Part shown: positions 32,303-47,300 of the stretch, in pieces
How the letters are laid out: every line of letters starts with the position of its first letter
Position numbering within the stretch: position 1 is the first letter of the stretch
Assembly: GCA_029255685.2 (NCBI GenBank)
Contig: CM055318.2
Location: 30,182,001-30,246,000, forward strand
Source: Silene conica
Lineage: Eukaryota; Streptophyta; Magnoliopsida; Caryophyllales; Caryophyllaceae
Length of the DNA: 64,000 bases
Reading direction: 5' to 3'
Notes under the pieces: generated by a model
What the model was told of the DNA's origin: nothing
The model's database searches: none
The model's input: only the letters and a program-made list of their open reading frames with translations
Translations under genes and position numbers: made by a program

Positions 32303-35300
32303 ATGAGGAATGACGCAAAGTCCGATTCATCCGGTTCGGGCTCCGTCTCCGGGTCTGGGTTAAGGAGGTCAACTAGGTCCAACACCATTTCCAGCCCTGC
32401 CAGTGTCCGCAAGTCTCTTCGCCTCGAAAATCGACCTCACAAGATTGTTGAACAACCCAACTCTGAGATGGCTGATGATAAAACTTTGCGACAGATTGCC
32501 GACGAAACTCGATCCTCCACTCCTAAAGTCGGTCTCAAGAGGAAGAAGAGGTTGGATGCTCGACATTTTAAGGCTATGTTTGATCTTAAGAACACTCCTG
32601 TTTCAGGTCATTTTCATTTTCTATTTTCTATTTTCTATTTTCTATTTTCGAATCATTTCTTTACCTTTTACCCTCTACTATATTCTTTTCTACTATTATG
32701 TAATACCCAAATTTATTTGTTTACAGTAGAAACTAGATCCAAAAAGAGAAAGCTGGAATTTAATTGTGACAATGCTCATAATGGTGAGGAGGGGATACCG
32801 GAAAATACCCGAAAAGATGTAGATAGTGGTGTTTTGAGGTCTGAGGAAGGGCTGCAAGTGAAGCACAACGAGCATGGAGAAAGTGCTACTAATTCTGATT
32901 ATGGCTTACAACAAAATTCCCATGAAGACGCTAATGGAGAAAGCGATGCTAGTGGTGAAGGGAATATGGAGACGGATTGTGCCAATAATACAGATGCTGG
33001 GAATGGCACCAACATGAAACCTATCCCTTCTGAATCATCTACTTGCAAGACAGAATCTTTTACTGAAGATTGCGCCAAATGTTCAAACAAACCACGGTAA
33101 TAATCTCAATTATTGGTCTTTAACCATTTTGAAATGTTTATTTGAAGTATCAATGATTGCATCCTTCCCATTAAGCTACTGTTTTAGTCTTGTACTTTGC
33201 TCATTCTTCCATCCTCTGAACACAACTTAAATTTTGATCATTATAGTTGTTGCTATCTACCATTTCATGACAAACTCTGTTCTGGACCTTCATTATTAAA
33301 CTCCTTTTCTTAATGCTCCGGAATAATTGTTGTTTGTTTGGAAGTACTTGGGTTGTGTTATAGTAAAGCAAGCCAATAAAAGCAGACTGATTGTAGCGAA
33401 TAGTGTTTTATAATGAGGTTGGCAACAAAGCTGCCACTTTTTTTGGATACCTACTCTGAAGGGGAGGGAAGGAGACGAGATATGACAGCTGCGGAGGGAA
33501 AAATGGGAAGGGGAGACTATTCATGAAGGATATGGGATTTGGGATAGAAACTAAAGTGTTTTCCTTTTGATTTCTCCAAGTTGAAGAGGGTTCGGTTTAT
33601 GTATTAGAGAGGTGAAAACGTCAAATAGTTATCCTTCCGTTCTACACTCAGTTGTTTCCTAACGAAGGATGCATTTGACATAAAAAAGGACACAACCCTA
33701 CCTGTCAAGCTTGTGGTTACTGGATTTGGTCCATTTCTCATGTAAGCGGTACCGCCTACTAGTTTCTATGTTCCATTAGGGAGTCTTTTGCGCGTTAAAT
33801 TGCTGTGCGTGGTACTCTATATGAGTGAAGTAGCTTTTCCTGTGACCTGTACTAAGCGGGCTTAACTAAGTGACATTTTAATACTAAGAGGGAAGATGGG
33901 TTTTAAAATTAACATACCCGCTTCGCTTCTGAATACTAGTATTATTTTCATTCTAGTGTTTGAGGCGAGCAGCCATTCAATGATGGTTTCAGAAATTTAT
34001 TCATGTCGGCCGACCTCAAATCATATTGGGATTAAGGCTCTTATTGTTATTGTTGACTTCTTGTACTTAGTGGCAATAAAATGGCGCTGCTAGGGAGCTT
34101 GCACATGTCTGCAACTTTACCGTTGTTGGCATATAGGTGTATTCGTAAAATCTTTTCTTGATCGTATTTATGAAATCCTTTTCTTGATCACCTCAAGGGT
34201 TCTCGCACAGCACAAGTTTTTATTTAGTCACTCATTTCATTGATTGTGTGGTGCATTTTAAGCTTTTGAAGGGCATTAGGGCTAGTAAATAAGGGATTGG
34301 GTTTTGCAAGGCGATACTATGTTAGTTCTGCGGAGTGAGTAGAAGCAAAAGCGGCAAACTATCCATAAGTCAAGTGAGGTCCATTCTAAAACCAATTGGT
34401 AATAGAAGTATTAAACTAGTCTCTCACACTTACTGTTATCGATGCTCTTGGCTGCACACTTACAAAACCTCTAGAATCTTCCCCTTTCACATGCGTGTTA
34501 TTTAAATTTCGTCTTAATCAATCTCCAGTTAACCAAGGAAACACGCATGGTGATGCTACTTTCAACCATGATGCTGCTCTAACTCGAATACGTCACCACA
34601 TTGCCAAACCATAAGCTTTATCATTGTTGAGTCCTTAGCAAGAAGCCTATAAGGCAAGAGGGAAAATAGGTTCACAAGTGAAGTGATGCTCCATGCCTTC
34701 CATCCCAAAACCAACTGGGAATAGAAGGTATAATTCAAAAACTTATAAAATACTGTATAAACTAGTCACTCACTCCGTACCCAGCTGGGTCATTGGGTGA
34801 AAGTCTGAGGTTAGTTTTTAGGAATCTGTGGAGGTTAAATATAAACCAATATGCTGCTTTAGAAAAACAAAACAGATGCGAAGCCAGCTCCCTGCAAGAT
34901 AGAAGGAAAGATGTCTAAGACCGACCCAAAAAGGAAGCGTCTGCAAGGAATGGTCCTAGCCTTGAAAGTCTCAATTTTGACTATATCACCCCATACCACA
35001 TGGTCTTTTTCACGAACCAACTGATTGTTAACAAACCCCACGTGACTTGCTTTGTCTTGTTTATGAACTCGGATTCGAACTCCAAAAGGATCAACTCTGT
35101 GGTATTGAATGTGATATCAAGCATGATCACGCCATCACGGTAATAGTTGCCAATTGCGAGTACGTACTGTGATGAGCTAGGTGCCCAATGTCACCGTCTA
35201 TCAGGGCCAAGTGGTGCTGTCACAGAATATTGGCTTATAGTCTCTTACTAGATCTCTGACTAGTCGTTGACCAATGATCCCCTAACACACTTTGGGAAAC

Positions 35301-38300
35301 CTTAACTTAAGACTTGCCTATCTCGAAAGGAATTAAATGTCTTTGTTGTTTTGAGAGCCCTTGTCTCTTTATCATTTACTTGTATACTATTTGTATTATC
35401 TAACAAAAAAAGCACTTTGGTTATATACAACATACTTGCATAGTTGCATGTATTCCTATGCACTTGTCTATTTTTTTGGATGTTCATAGGTCACATTTTG
35501 GGTATGATTTTCTAAAGGTTTTTATTTTTTGGAATAAGAATGCCAGCGCTCATATACACATATTATGCTTCTTGGCTTTAAACACTTATGTTAGATGGGA
35601 TTTTATTTGTTATGAATAATTGCAAATAGTAAAATGGAAAGAAATATTTTCCTTGTTTGTCACTTCCATTTAGGCTTTCAATTATTGCTAGGGAGATTGT
35701 GTCCGACCCCCTATCCCTACTTTGTGTGGGAGCCTCTTTCTTGGTAATGGGGTAATAATAAATCGTAGTGAGCTGCCTCTATGCGTTTCCTTTAGCCAAA
35801 CATAACTAAACCTTGACTGTTTATTTACCTTCCCTTTTTCCTAAAGAAAAGTTCGCAGGCACAACAATTTATTCTAAGCCACTTTTGGTGGTAAAGGCGC
35901 TTCAGTGTCCTAGAAATGGGCAAAAAAGATGCGCAGGATGTCATGTTTTCATTGTAGGTGACATTTTGCAAACTAGAGGAGCTTTCTGATGGTACTCCAC
36001 ATATGTTCTGAAAATCAACAAGTGGTTTACTTGAAACATTTACCTGAATGGTTTTAAAATAGATAACTAGCATTCAACGCAAAAGACTTGCATCAGATAA
36101 CTTTTTTGGTTAAGTATATATAAAATTCAATTTAGGCACTATCATATATTCATTTGTCACGTAATTAGTTCAATAGCACGTGAAATTTTATTTTGGGAGT
36201 ATAGCCTCCTTTTATTGTTTTCTTAAAACTGGAGAATTGTGAACCCACAAAGATCAATTTTTGTTCTGAAATTGTGAAATTGGTTCTTTTACTATCCAGG
36301 TTAGATTGGTAGGTAACTTTTCTGTGGTATGTGCGGTTTGAAAGTTTACAATCTGCTATGAACATTTGGAAACCAAGTTTTGTAAATTATGTTGACTATA
36401 TGTTCTTTCAGCTTTGAAAATGTTATATAGGCGGACTCTGTGTTTTTTCCATTCTATCTTCTGTTCCATCCTGTGGGGCCTGCCTACTTGTAGGAATCAA
36501 GTTTATGACAGTTGTAAACAAACATCGTGGCTGAATTGTAATTCTATTGTCAGCTAATACAAAATTCTCCTATTTCTGCAGATTAGATCAAGATTCTCCA
36601 AAACAGGAGCGTTGCGTCTGTATTTCAAATTTCATGAGCTGTGGTGGTTCAAACATTGTTTCTCAGGTTAGCTTTGTCACACTTCCATTAGTATATCATG
36701 ATTCCTTACTTTTACAAGGGGATACTGTCTATTCAAAATAATCTGATTTGAACTTCTGATATCAAAGGCATGTAGTTTATAAGATGTATTGGTAGGTATT
36801 GACGTATTGTTACTAATTATATACTATATTACTCCAACTCGGCTGCAAGTGTTGGATGTGACACGTGTTTTGAAGATAAATGGGTTTAACATATCTATGC
36901 AATTACTTTTCAACACAGGGATTTTACTTTTTCACATACATTTTTTTCACTAACTTTCTATATTATACGAAGTACCCTTTTACCTAAACTTAATCAAACT
37001 AACTCTTATATTAACCTTTCTAACAAAAACTGAATCTAATTGCTACAAAGACTTGAACAATGGATTATAGTTATAATTCTCCAATTGATGATGTAATGTG
37101 CTTGGTCTTTAATTATTAATATTTGTTTAGTTTTATCTAATTTATCAAGGTTTTTTGCTTGTTAAAAATTGAAATTTGGTTTTATGGTTGGTGGAAGGCA
37201 CGGTAATGAGCCTAGTGTGCGGGTCTGGGAAGGGAGTGTTGGTGAAGGGCGGTCGTTAGCGATGCTCGGTGGTGCAAATTGTGTAAGGGTTGTGCGACCG
37301 TTGTGTGAGGGCCTGAGGGTGGTTGGAGAAGGGGGAGAGAGGGTATTGTTGCCCAATATCCACTTTCCCATGCATATTCCATATTTTTTCTTCTAATTTG
37401 ATGAATTCCCTTTCTTTTTACCCCATTATGCATACCTTGTATGTTAGTAGTTCTCTTTAAAATTCAAGTGACCAGTATTCATAAATCATATTGAAAATCG
37501 AAATCTGTTTGGAAATCGCCTCGTGTGCATGATGCACCTGCCATTTTTTCATGCCTTTCCCCTCGTGACCAAGAGACCTCAGTGCCTTGGACCCTGGTGG
37601 GGTTGCGGCTGTCCAGGGGTGGATGTCACCATAATAAAAGAGTTTTGAGTGTAAATATTGTTCGAACGTCGAAGCGAGTGCCTATCCATTTGTTCCTTTG
37701 GACTTTAGTTAATGTGTTCTGTTTTAGGCTTTTCATCTATGTAGGAATCTTTGTCAGATATGCTAAGAACATTCTTAGGATTGTTTTGCTGTGTCATAAT
37801 GTGCCATTTAAGGGGTAGGCATCTAGCTTGCCCTTTAGTGAGACAAGCTATTGCTGTTTCAAAATAGAAAATGTATCTATCTATACATAATTATTACATA
37901 GAATTAAGAAAAGGAAAAATAAGCTACAATAATCAAATATTTCATAGTAATGGATCGTAATACCACTTTAACAACACTATTGGCACCATATTGTGTCCAT
38001 TACTTGTAGCCAGTGAGTAACATAGCCACAAGAAATCATCTTTATGCACCCATAGCTGTAGCCACGCCTTCTGTTTCACAAAAAGATGTTAGCATTCATG
38101 CCTTCTATCTACCTATTCTGTTGAGTGTGCTTTGCCCCAGAAGTTACTGAAAATTTAATCATTGCATCATCATTGTTGGATGATTACCCTAACTGTTTGA
38201 TGTAATGAATTAGGATAGAGGGGAATGCTCTAATGCTAGGGTTGAAGATGGCCAGAAAACAAATAAAAGTGATTCCCTTCTTGATTCTAATCAGGACTCA

Positions 38301-41300
38301 TGTTTCGCATGCAAGCGTGCTGGATATCTCTTGTGGGTAATTCTTTCTGTAGTACTAGCAGTCACCACTTAATTTTTTTTTTGAGTAATATGTTACATGC
38401 TAGATATGTATTTGAATGCTTGCTTTGTTTTAATACATTCTTCGTGTTGCTTGTCATTGAGAGTGGTGGAAAGGAATTTTTTTGCCCTTAATACTTCTGC
38501 AGGAAGTGTTCCATCCAGCTTTCCTGGAGTTGTTAATGTTGCATCTGTGCTTCACTGCTCTTAACTGATGTGTAAACACAAGGGTCTAACAATATTTAAT
38601 AGAGAATGAGCTTAATGGGGACTAACATGGAATTTAGTAGTAAGTAACAAAGTAAATGACGTATAAAGTATGAGCAGTAGAATGATTTCAGCTACACAAA
38701 ATGAAAGGTAGAAGAGACCAGAAGACCCACTACGAAGGCTAAGTATTTTGTTCCAGGAATATCGACAAAGGAACTTCCTCAAAAACACACAGTAATTTTG
38801 CAACGGGAAAATGTATTTGTTTCATTTAACTTGATTTCAGTCATTACATGAATGTCCTATATATAGTAGGCTTAGAACACATCCTTACCATCTATTCTCA
38901 AGATGCTTATCTAAGGGCTGATAAGGAACATATAATAGGACAATTCAGGCATAACCAATACAGCAAAATTGAGTCGCAAGCTGACAAAAACAGCTTGCAC
39001 GGTTGTACTTGACTTTCCTTGCGCACTACTCTTCTTCAGTTCAGTGTAAAGGGAAAATCTGAAGGAGAATGACAGCCTGTAATTCTCACAACAGGCCGAG
39101 TCTTTTGGACCTCCTTTACGTGCTTAATTATTCTCAAAAGGCCTGTCTTGGATTTACTTAGCCCATGCTCCAAAATCTGCTCATACTGCTGAAACAGACC
39201 GTCTTTCTTCTGATTTCTACTATTGAAATTATTAAAAACTGCCTTAGGTACCCTGGACTTAATTGTAGCTTTTAGTATGAGGATTGAAGGACTCTAGAAG
39301 CGTCCTCCCCTGAATCACCTTTTTTCCCTGGCCAATTCTTTCCTGAACTCAGACATGGCATGCCTGACATTGTGGTCTGATCAATTTCAGTAGGACAGTC
39401 ACAAGCTTGTGATCTCTCACAACTCTCTCCCACTTGCCCCCCACTTGTCTCCCACTTGCCTCTGTCTCACGTTGCAAGCTTGTGATGGATTTTGTCCACC
39501 ACAAATGGGAATTTGTGTTCTTTCATAGTTCATTTGATATTTTGCAAGTTGCTATTGCTTTTCAGGTATTCTCTCTTACATTCATATTTTGGGTTGAGTT
39601 ACTGGATTTCTTTCCTTTTGTGCTATACAAGAAAAAAGGGTTCTTTAAGTAGAAGCTAAAGAGGACATTACAAGTGTTTCTAATTCATTTGGAGGAAAGT
39701 TGCTGGTCTGTAAAGGAACATGTTGCCCTCGTCCAATGTGAAATTCCCCAAATATGATCCTACAAATAACTACAATCTAAAATTGTTCTTGAGTTTCGTT
39801 CAACCTAGATACATCCAAATATGGGTAAAACTGCACATTTCCGAAACAGCTTTTTTAGTTTTCTCCCTCACAGTCCAATTCATTTCATTACCATAAACCT
39901 CACAAAAGAGTTATGACGTGTCATATGTCCATTGCACTTATTGAATCCCAATATCATCTCCATCATGCCATTTAGGTTATTCTTCATGTTGTTTTAAAAT
40001 TATGAAATCCTGCTTTTGCTTTTGGCTGTGAGTTGATTATTGTTTTGATAAGTGCGAACGGATTCACAATTTTTAGTCCATAGTCATTGATGTCATGGCC
40101 GTTGCAGTGTTTCCGTGGTCTCACTTTATGTACCTATCTTTATAATGTGTATCTGACAGATTCTGACACATAGGTTTTAGACTTCATAGATGGTCAAGTC
40201 TTTCCCCTGAGTTGCAATCACGATTTTACCGGAATTGTCCGTATATTTCATGTTGTCGGAGCCTCAGTGGTGGGCGCTAATTTTTGTTAAGTTGATTTTC
40301 TTGGATAGGCTCCTGCACTATAAAGTTGCAAGTGATTCTTATTCCTAATTTTGGCTAGCGTATCTGTATTGTGTCTGACGTAGTTTATTCCCCCCATAAA
40401 GGCGTTGCAGTGGAAAATCATGCCAAAGAAGTTATTGCCTTTCTTGTTTACGGACTAATGAAAAAATCACACATATTCCCATTTGGTACTGCTCTGAGTG
40501 CATGAAGAAAAAGCTGGCCCTTGGTGTGCATTCTGTGTCAGAGGGTATAGAAGCAGTTTTGGACACAAGAAAAGTGAATTTGTCGAACTCTGAAGGTACT
40601 GAGCTAGTGAGATTCATTTTCTCAGTGATAACCAAACCTTGTTAGTTAGATAATGTAACCTTTTTTTTTGACCAAAATTGTAAGTGTTGTTAGTATTCAA
40701 TCACACTCTTAAGATTGTAAAATATTAATGTATCACCCTTCTATTTTCACCGTCTTACATTGAATTGGTTTTGATTATTGATCCTCACGCTCTGGTTTCT
40801 TTGTATCAGGCTCACTTTGTAAGAAAGAGTACTACGTCAAATACAAAGGTCTTGCTCATATTCATAATCGCTGGATACCGGATACTCAGTTGCGTCATGA
40901 AGCTCCTGAACTTCTCACAAAGCTCAGTGAACAGGTGTGGGAATCATTATCTTTTTTGGTGGGCAGTCTCAGCGTACTCTTAATATAGATTAAACAAATA
41001 CGCTTTTGTGCTGCTACTTATAGTTCTAGATTGCGCCCTCTGTTTTATTTCTGACACCAACTGACTTCAGCCTTTCCAGGGGACATCGTGGAATCCAGTG
41101 TGGGCAGTACCGCAGCGTTTGCTATCGAGGAGATTAGTAATGGTTGGCAATCAGGTTGCTGGCTTTGCATCAAAAAGCCATTTTGAGTGGCTTGTGAAAT
41201 GGCGTGGCCTTGATTATGATCAAGTTACATGGGAGTTGGAGGATTCTGCATTCTGTAAGAAACCTGAAGTTCAGCAGCTCATGCAAGAGTATGGAACACG

Positions 41301-44300
41301 TCATAATGGCGCTAAAATTTCATTTACACTTGGAGATGATAAGGTACAAAATTATAATCTTGGAATAGTGCCTTTTGATTTAACTTTTTTTTGCTGAAAT
41401 TTTAGATTGGCTAGCTCATGATAATAACTTCAGTTGTTTTCTTTTCTGGCATTTTTTGTGGCGTATTTATCAGGCAGTTGTTTTTACTTTAATTCCGCAA
41501 TTGCACTTTTCTTTTTAATTTTGGTGCTCTTTAGCAGGTAGAAATACAAGTATTGATAAGTCTAATGCTCATCTCCTGTATCCATGTGTGCCTTTTTTTG
41601 GGTGGTTGTGTGATGTCTATCTATGATGTATATCTACATCTAAGGACACTTGTTAAGCACCCAACTATTGACAATATCATCAATTGCTTTTTCAAACAGC
41701 TTAGCATCCAAGAGTATGGTCTAAGCAGAAATGTGTCTGAGTTTACACAGCTCTTTGCCTGCTTTGGCGTTTGATAGGGATGTGATGGACTAAATATATA
41801 TAGTTCTGCAAATTCAAATTGAAACATGTGAAGAGCCCTCCAATTTGATTTATTCCTGACTTTAAGTCCTCGATTTCCTTAGTCGAGTATCTCTCCTGCA
41901 GAAAGTATAAGGGCCCAACTGTCCTGAGTTCTGACAGCTGTAGGACGAACTAACTACTTATTGGTTTTTCTTTTCTTTTTCCTGTGCATCTTGGTTTTAC
42001 TGTAATGATGATGTATGGCTGATTGCAAAATGGCAAGAGTTACATCTAACTGTTTTTGATGGCGATAGTCTTTCTTTCACTGATCAACACGGTAACAAAT
42101 TGCCTTCTTCGGGTTATGTTGATTTATGTCATTTGTAGATTCAAGAAAGAAGAAAGACTTCACAAGTAAAGCATGGAAGAGTTTTAGATAGCTACCGTGC
42201 TGAAATTGTCAGTAAGCTACGTGAGTTTCACCAAAAGAGTCATAATGCTGTGCTATTTGATGAGCAGGTTCGTTTAACTGTTTATAATAGAACTGTATTA
42301 TCCTCCCAAGTTAAACTTGTCTGTCCTTACTCTTTACTCTAGATTGGCGTGAAGTAGGATATAGTTGAGTTTATGCTAAAGTTTCGAGGCATACATTATT
42401 GACATCCTTCATGTGTATTGTCTTATATTTATTTATATATAACGTCATTTTCTTCCTCATCTAAAATGATTCATTACTTGAGATAAATAATAGGCAAGCA
42501 ATATAGAGTAGAAAAGGGAAAAAGTAGGTAGGCCACTTGATGAGAGAAGTGAAAGACCCAAAAGAGAAAGAGGAAAGATCAAAGAAATGGATCAAAAAGG
42601 AAATGAGGAAGAGGTTAATGTGATGAGGCTATCTATCGGACACCTATCAAAAATAAATATCCCTAGCACATATGAATGTAATACAAAGGGGTTGAATCCA
42701 CAAGGAAAAACGATGTATTATTGTAATGCTATGGTTAGATTCTATCATAGTCGGTTTATCTTTTGTTGGTTGGTTGGTTGGTAAAATGCGAAGTAAAATA
42801 TAGATGTAAACAATAATATTAAAGAGAGTCTAGGGGATTTGGTCACTTATGCATAGAAACACAATGGTAAATATTAAGATAGAAAATGCATAGTAAAGCT
42901 ATTTGATTAGGCTTAAAAGCAACCACCTCTCGATATCATTGCCAACCATAGACCGGGTTCTAACTTCCTCTCGACTTTTGCTAGATCGTCCTACTAACGC
43001 ATGTTTAGTCTAATTCATATCCGCGCCTCTCGACTTATAGAATGAAACAAATTTAGACAAAGTTTGTGATTAATAAACTGAGGCTAACAATACAATACAA
43101 ACATGTGATTAGAAACATATAAGCAATACTAAACATATCAAATTAGCATTGTAAGTTAGTAACTAATGCATGACTACCCTTTTCCCTATATCAAATCAAG
43201 GGGAACGAAATTGGTCTTTGTATAAATATTTGCACTTCAACTCTTATTTAGAGTATTCAGTACATGGCAAAGCATGTTGCTTCTCGGATCACTCAGTTTC
43301 CAAGGAGGGTCTATTAACTCTGATGACACTGAATGATTTTCGCAGGATAGAATAATGAAAATAATCTACTTTATTTCATCCATATTAAGCAATGTCCATC
43401 GGCCTCTTCTTATTATCACTCCACATGAATCCGTGTCTGACTGGGAGGCTGAGTTCATACGTGTCACAACATCCATCAATGTAGTAGTTTATAGCGGGAA
43501 TGCTGATTCACGGAATATTATTCGAAATACGGAGCTCTATAGAGATGATAATGTGCTGATGCTTCAAGTGCTGATATCTAATGTGGAAGCAATTTCTGAG
43601 GTATGTGCGCAAGGTGTATGTATTTAATATCATTTCTACATATTTTGGGTGTATGAATGTGTATAATCAAGTAGAGATATACTTCAAATATAATTCTACA
43701 TCAAATAACCATGTGGGTTGCTGTGGTTGAAATGTTTACTCATCGTGGCCCAATTCTGTTCATATTGAAATGCAGGACTTGGAACACTTGAAGGGGATAG
43801 ATTGGGAAGCCATTATCATTGATGGCAGCCAAGAACACTGTTTTGTACAACATGCCGATTGCATCAAGGCTTTAGCAACTAGTTGGAAATTACTTCTGTT
43901 GAATGCTCAGCTAAAGGTGCCCGCTTGCTATCATCAGTTTTGTAATATTGACATTAATCTTTTCTTTCATAACTTATGTAATTCACAGGATACTGTAGCT
44001 GTATATGTCGATATATTGTCTTTGCTGGAGCCTCTTGGTAGTTTCAATAACGGTAATGGACATCCGGATGCTTCAACAAATGAGGACATGAGTGTGTTGA
44101 AGGAGAGACTCTCTTCCTTTATTATTTCTCCAAGGTTTCAGGAATACTGGGTGCCAGTGGAGATTTCTAACGTCCAACTGGAGCAATATTGCTTTTCTAT
44201 GCTCTCAAATTCCACTGTTCTACGTTTATGTTCCAAGAGTGATCCTATTGGCTCCCTTCATGACATTCTTATCTCCACGCAGAAGGTTACGTATTGCTAA

Positions 44301-47300
44301 ATTTGTTAACTTAAATATTGAGTTGACAAATGATGTCAAATCTAATGCTCCCACCCATTTATTTTATCCTCTTTTGATGGTCAAATGATGTCGATTTTGA
44401 CCGATATTTTATCACAATAATAGGTATAAAGTTTTAAAAATGACAATATGCTATTAAACTGGCTCTCTTCTTTTGCTTAGAAGTAGTTATTTGTTTTAAT
44501 TATTGATGCAACTTTCATGTTGGGTCATTTGGATATAAACCTTTTTTGTAAGTTTGCTTACATTTGACATCTGACATCTGACATCTGACCCCACTTACCC
44601 CACTATTAACGGGAACCCTTAAGGCCCTGGGGTAATGTTTGTTGCATCTCTACCTATATTTGGAGATATTGATAGTAAAAATAGTGGATTGAACTAGTAT
44701 AAACTATAAATTCCTATATGAACACTGAATTTATTTTTGTACTATGTGCAGTGCTGTGATCATCCCTATATAGTAAATCCCTCACTGCGAAAGTCACTGC
44801 TACCTGAAAATCCATCTCAGGGTGCTGCACTGGATATGGGAGTTAAAGCAAGTGGCAAGCTGCAACTTCTCGATAAACTTCTATCAGAATTTAGGAATCA
44901 AGGACTGAAGGTGCTTATCCTTTTCCAGGTAAATCTGAAGCCAGTTAATATAATATTGTGTAGTGGAATATAAAACCTAAGCGCCATGCTACACATAGGG
45001 TTAGCTCTTGTGATTAAACCACTAGAGTTTTGATAGAGTAAGAGAAACCTTTATTCTCATGGACTCGGTGTCTGGTAGTCTGTATCATTCCATTTGGTCA
45101 AGTCTTTGGTAGGATTTAGGATAAAAAAAAGGATGAATCCCACGGAGTGGTTGTAGCAGGGTCTTGTCTGGTGATGTGCTGAGGGTTTTGCTGGTGTATA
45201 AGTTGGTGTTAATCCTTTATAATTTAGTTTTTTTATTGGGATATTCTACATGGTACACCTAAATTTTTTGACTTTCTACATGGTACCCCTACACTTTTTA
45301 AAACATACATGGTACCCCTAATTGTTGTCATTGTCACTACGCGTACCCCTAAACTTTATTTTCCGTAAATTAAACTCATTTTAAAGCTTTAAGTGATAAC
45401 TTGAACGCGTAAGGAAGCTTGTCATTTATCATCACATGACATAAGGACTCTATTAGACTCAATATCCATCTCGATCCTAATATTTAATGATATATATGGG
45501 CTAAAAAAAGGTGAAGGAAAAATTATTGATCTTTGCCAAATTATCACGTCCAAAGAATGTTTATTAATTCTAATAGAGTCCTTATGTTATGAGATGATAA
45601 ATGTCAAGTTTTGTTATGCGTTTAAGTAATCATTTAACGCTTAAAAGTGAGTTTAATTGACGGAAAATAAAGTTTAGGGGTAGCCGTAGTGATAATGACA
45701 ACAATTAGGGGTACCATGTATGTTTTAAAAAGTGTAGGGCTACCATGTAGAAAGTCGAAAAATTGAGGGGTACCATGTAGAATATCCCTTTTTTATTAAT
45801 ATTGTATTTACCTTAGTGTCTCATATTGACAAAGTTAGGAGAGAGCTCACTACTTTATGAACCAAAGAGTTACACATCCTATCACCAATTGGTTTAAGGA
45901 TGAAACCTTCTAGGGCGTATGAAGTGAGCTCTCTCTTCCATGGGTTGGCCTAGACCCATTTTCATGGTTTAACACTTCTGTTTAATATAAATGTACTGTG
46001 TCACTCTGTCACAGTCAATTGCTGGTTCTGGAAAGGATAATTTAGAATTCTTACTTGACGATCTACTGACATGGCGGTTTGGCAAAGATTCTTTTGAATA
46101 CATTGCTGTTGGAGGTCAACCTTCGAAAAAACATGCTGCTTTGAACAAATTTAACAAGGAGAGTGAGAGGTCATTTCTATTATTGGAGAGACGAGCTTGT
46201 CTTCCTTCCATTAAACTGTCGTCAGTTGATTCAGTCATCATCCTGAACAGTGACTGGAATCCCCTAAATGACTTAAGGGCTCTGCAAAAGATCATTATTG
46301 ATTCAAGGCTAAAACCAATTAAGGTCTTTCGTTTCTACTGTTCGTGTACTGTTGAAGAGAAAGCCCTTGTCATGGCTAAGAATGATCCAATCCTTGATAG
46401 CACTGTGCCTTTAAATCCAAGTATTAAGCAAATGCTTCTGATGTGGGGTTCTTCGTACTTATTCTCAAGGCTAGATGAATTTCACCGTGATGAGATTGTT
46501 AAGAACAGAACCACTGTTTGCCTTGGATCATCGGTTGTGACAGACGTCTTTAAAGAGATAGTCTCCGTAGTTAAAAATGGCGAAAACGGCAGTCCAAGTA
46601 AATATATCTCTGAAGCTCGATTTGATGGGACGCGTTATCTCAAGAATACTCTCCTTTTGGGGGAGCAAAGAAATCAGGTAGAGGAGGGAATGCCATCACC
46701 TGATTTTTGGATGAAGCTTTTGGAGGGAAGGCTACCTCAATGGAAGTATCTGGCTGTGTCACCTGAGAGGAATAGGAAGCGGGTTGACTATTCTGATGAC
46801 TTATCTTTGCCACCAGATGTTGAAATTGATGAACCAATAAAGAAGCGAAAAGATACTTCTCCTAGGCAAGCTGGACTACAACCTGAGAAAGTTAAAGACA
46901 TGAACAAAGAACATCAAGGTATGGTTATGAAAAATCTCTGCCGGCCTTTCTAATAGGCTTTTGTTAATTACTCAGTCTTTGACGGTTATCACAATTATTG
47001 GTAATCCAGGGCTTTCTGACATCATGAGGCTTCCAGCACAAGGTGGTAGAATTGATTTGAATGACCACAGTGGTCTTTTGGAAAAGTTGAAGCCCACTAT
47101 ACGTGGACTTTGCAAAACGCTGATGCTGAAGGTATTGTGCTTAGCTTTCATAGAACACTGTATCAGTTATATAGTAAGAGAGTGTGAAACTCCTATGCAC
47201 ATAAGCTGATCGTTCAGTCTCGTGAAAACCACCTTATACTGAACTATTGTGAAACTAGTCACATAATGACCATCTGCTAATGTTAATGCTGGTTGCATTA

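Noticed and set aside
37169-37433. Three overlapping 70-codon frames on both strands in MOM1-like intron 3
   Set aside because: A GC-rich patch without stop codons; no codon pattern or homology supports a gene.
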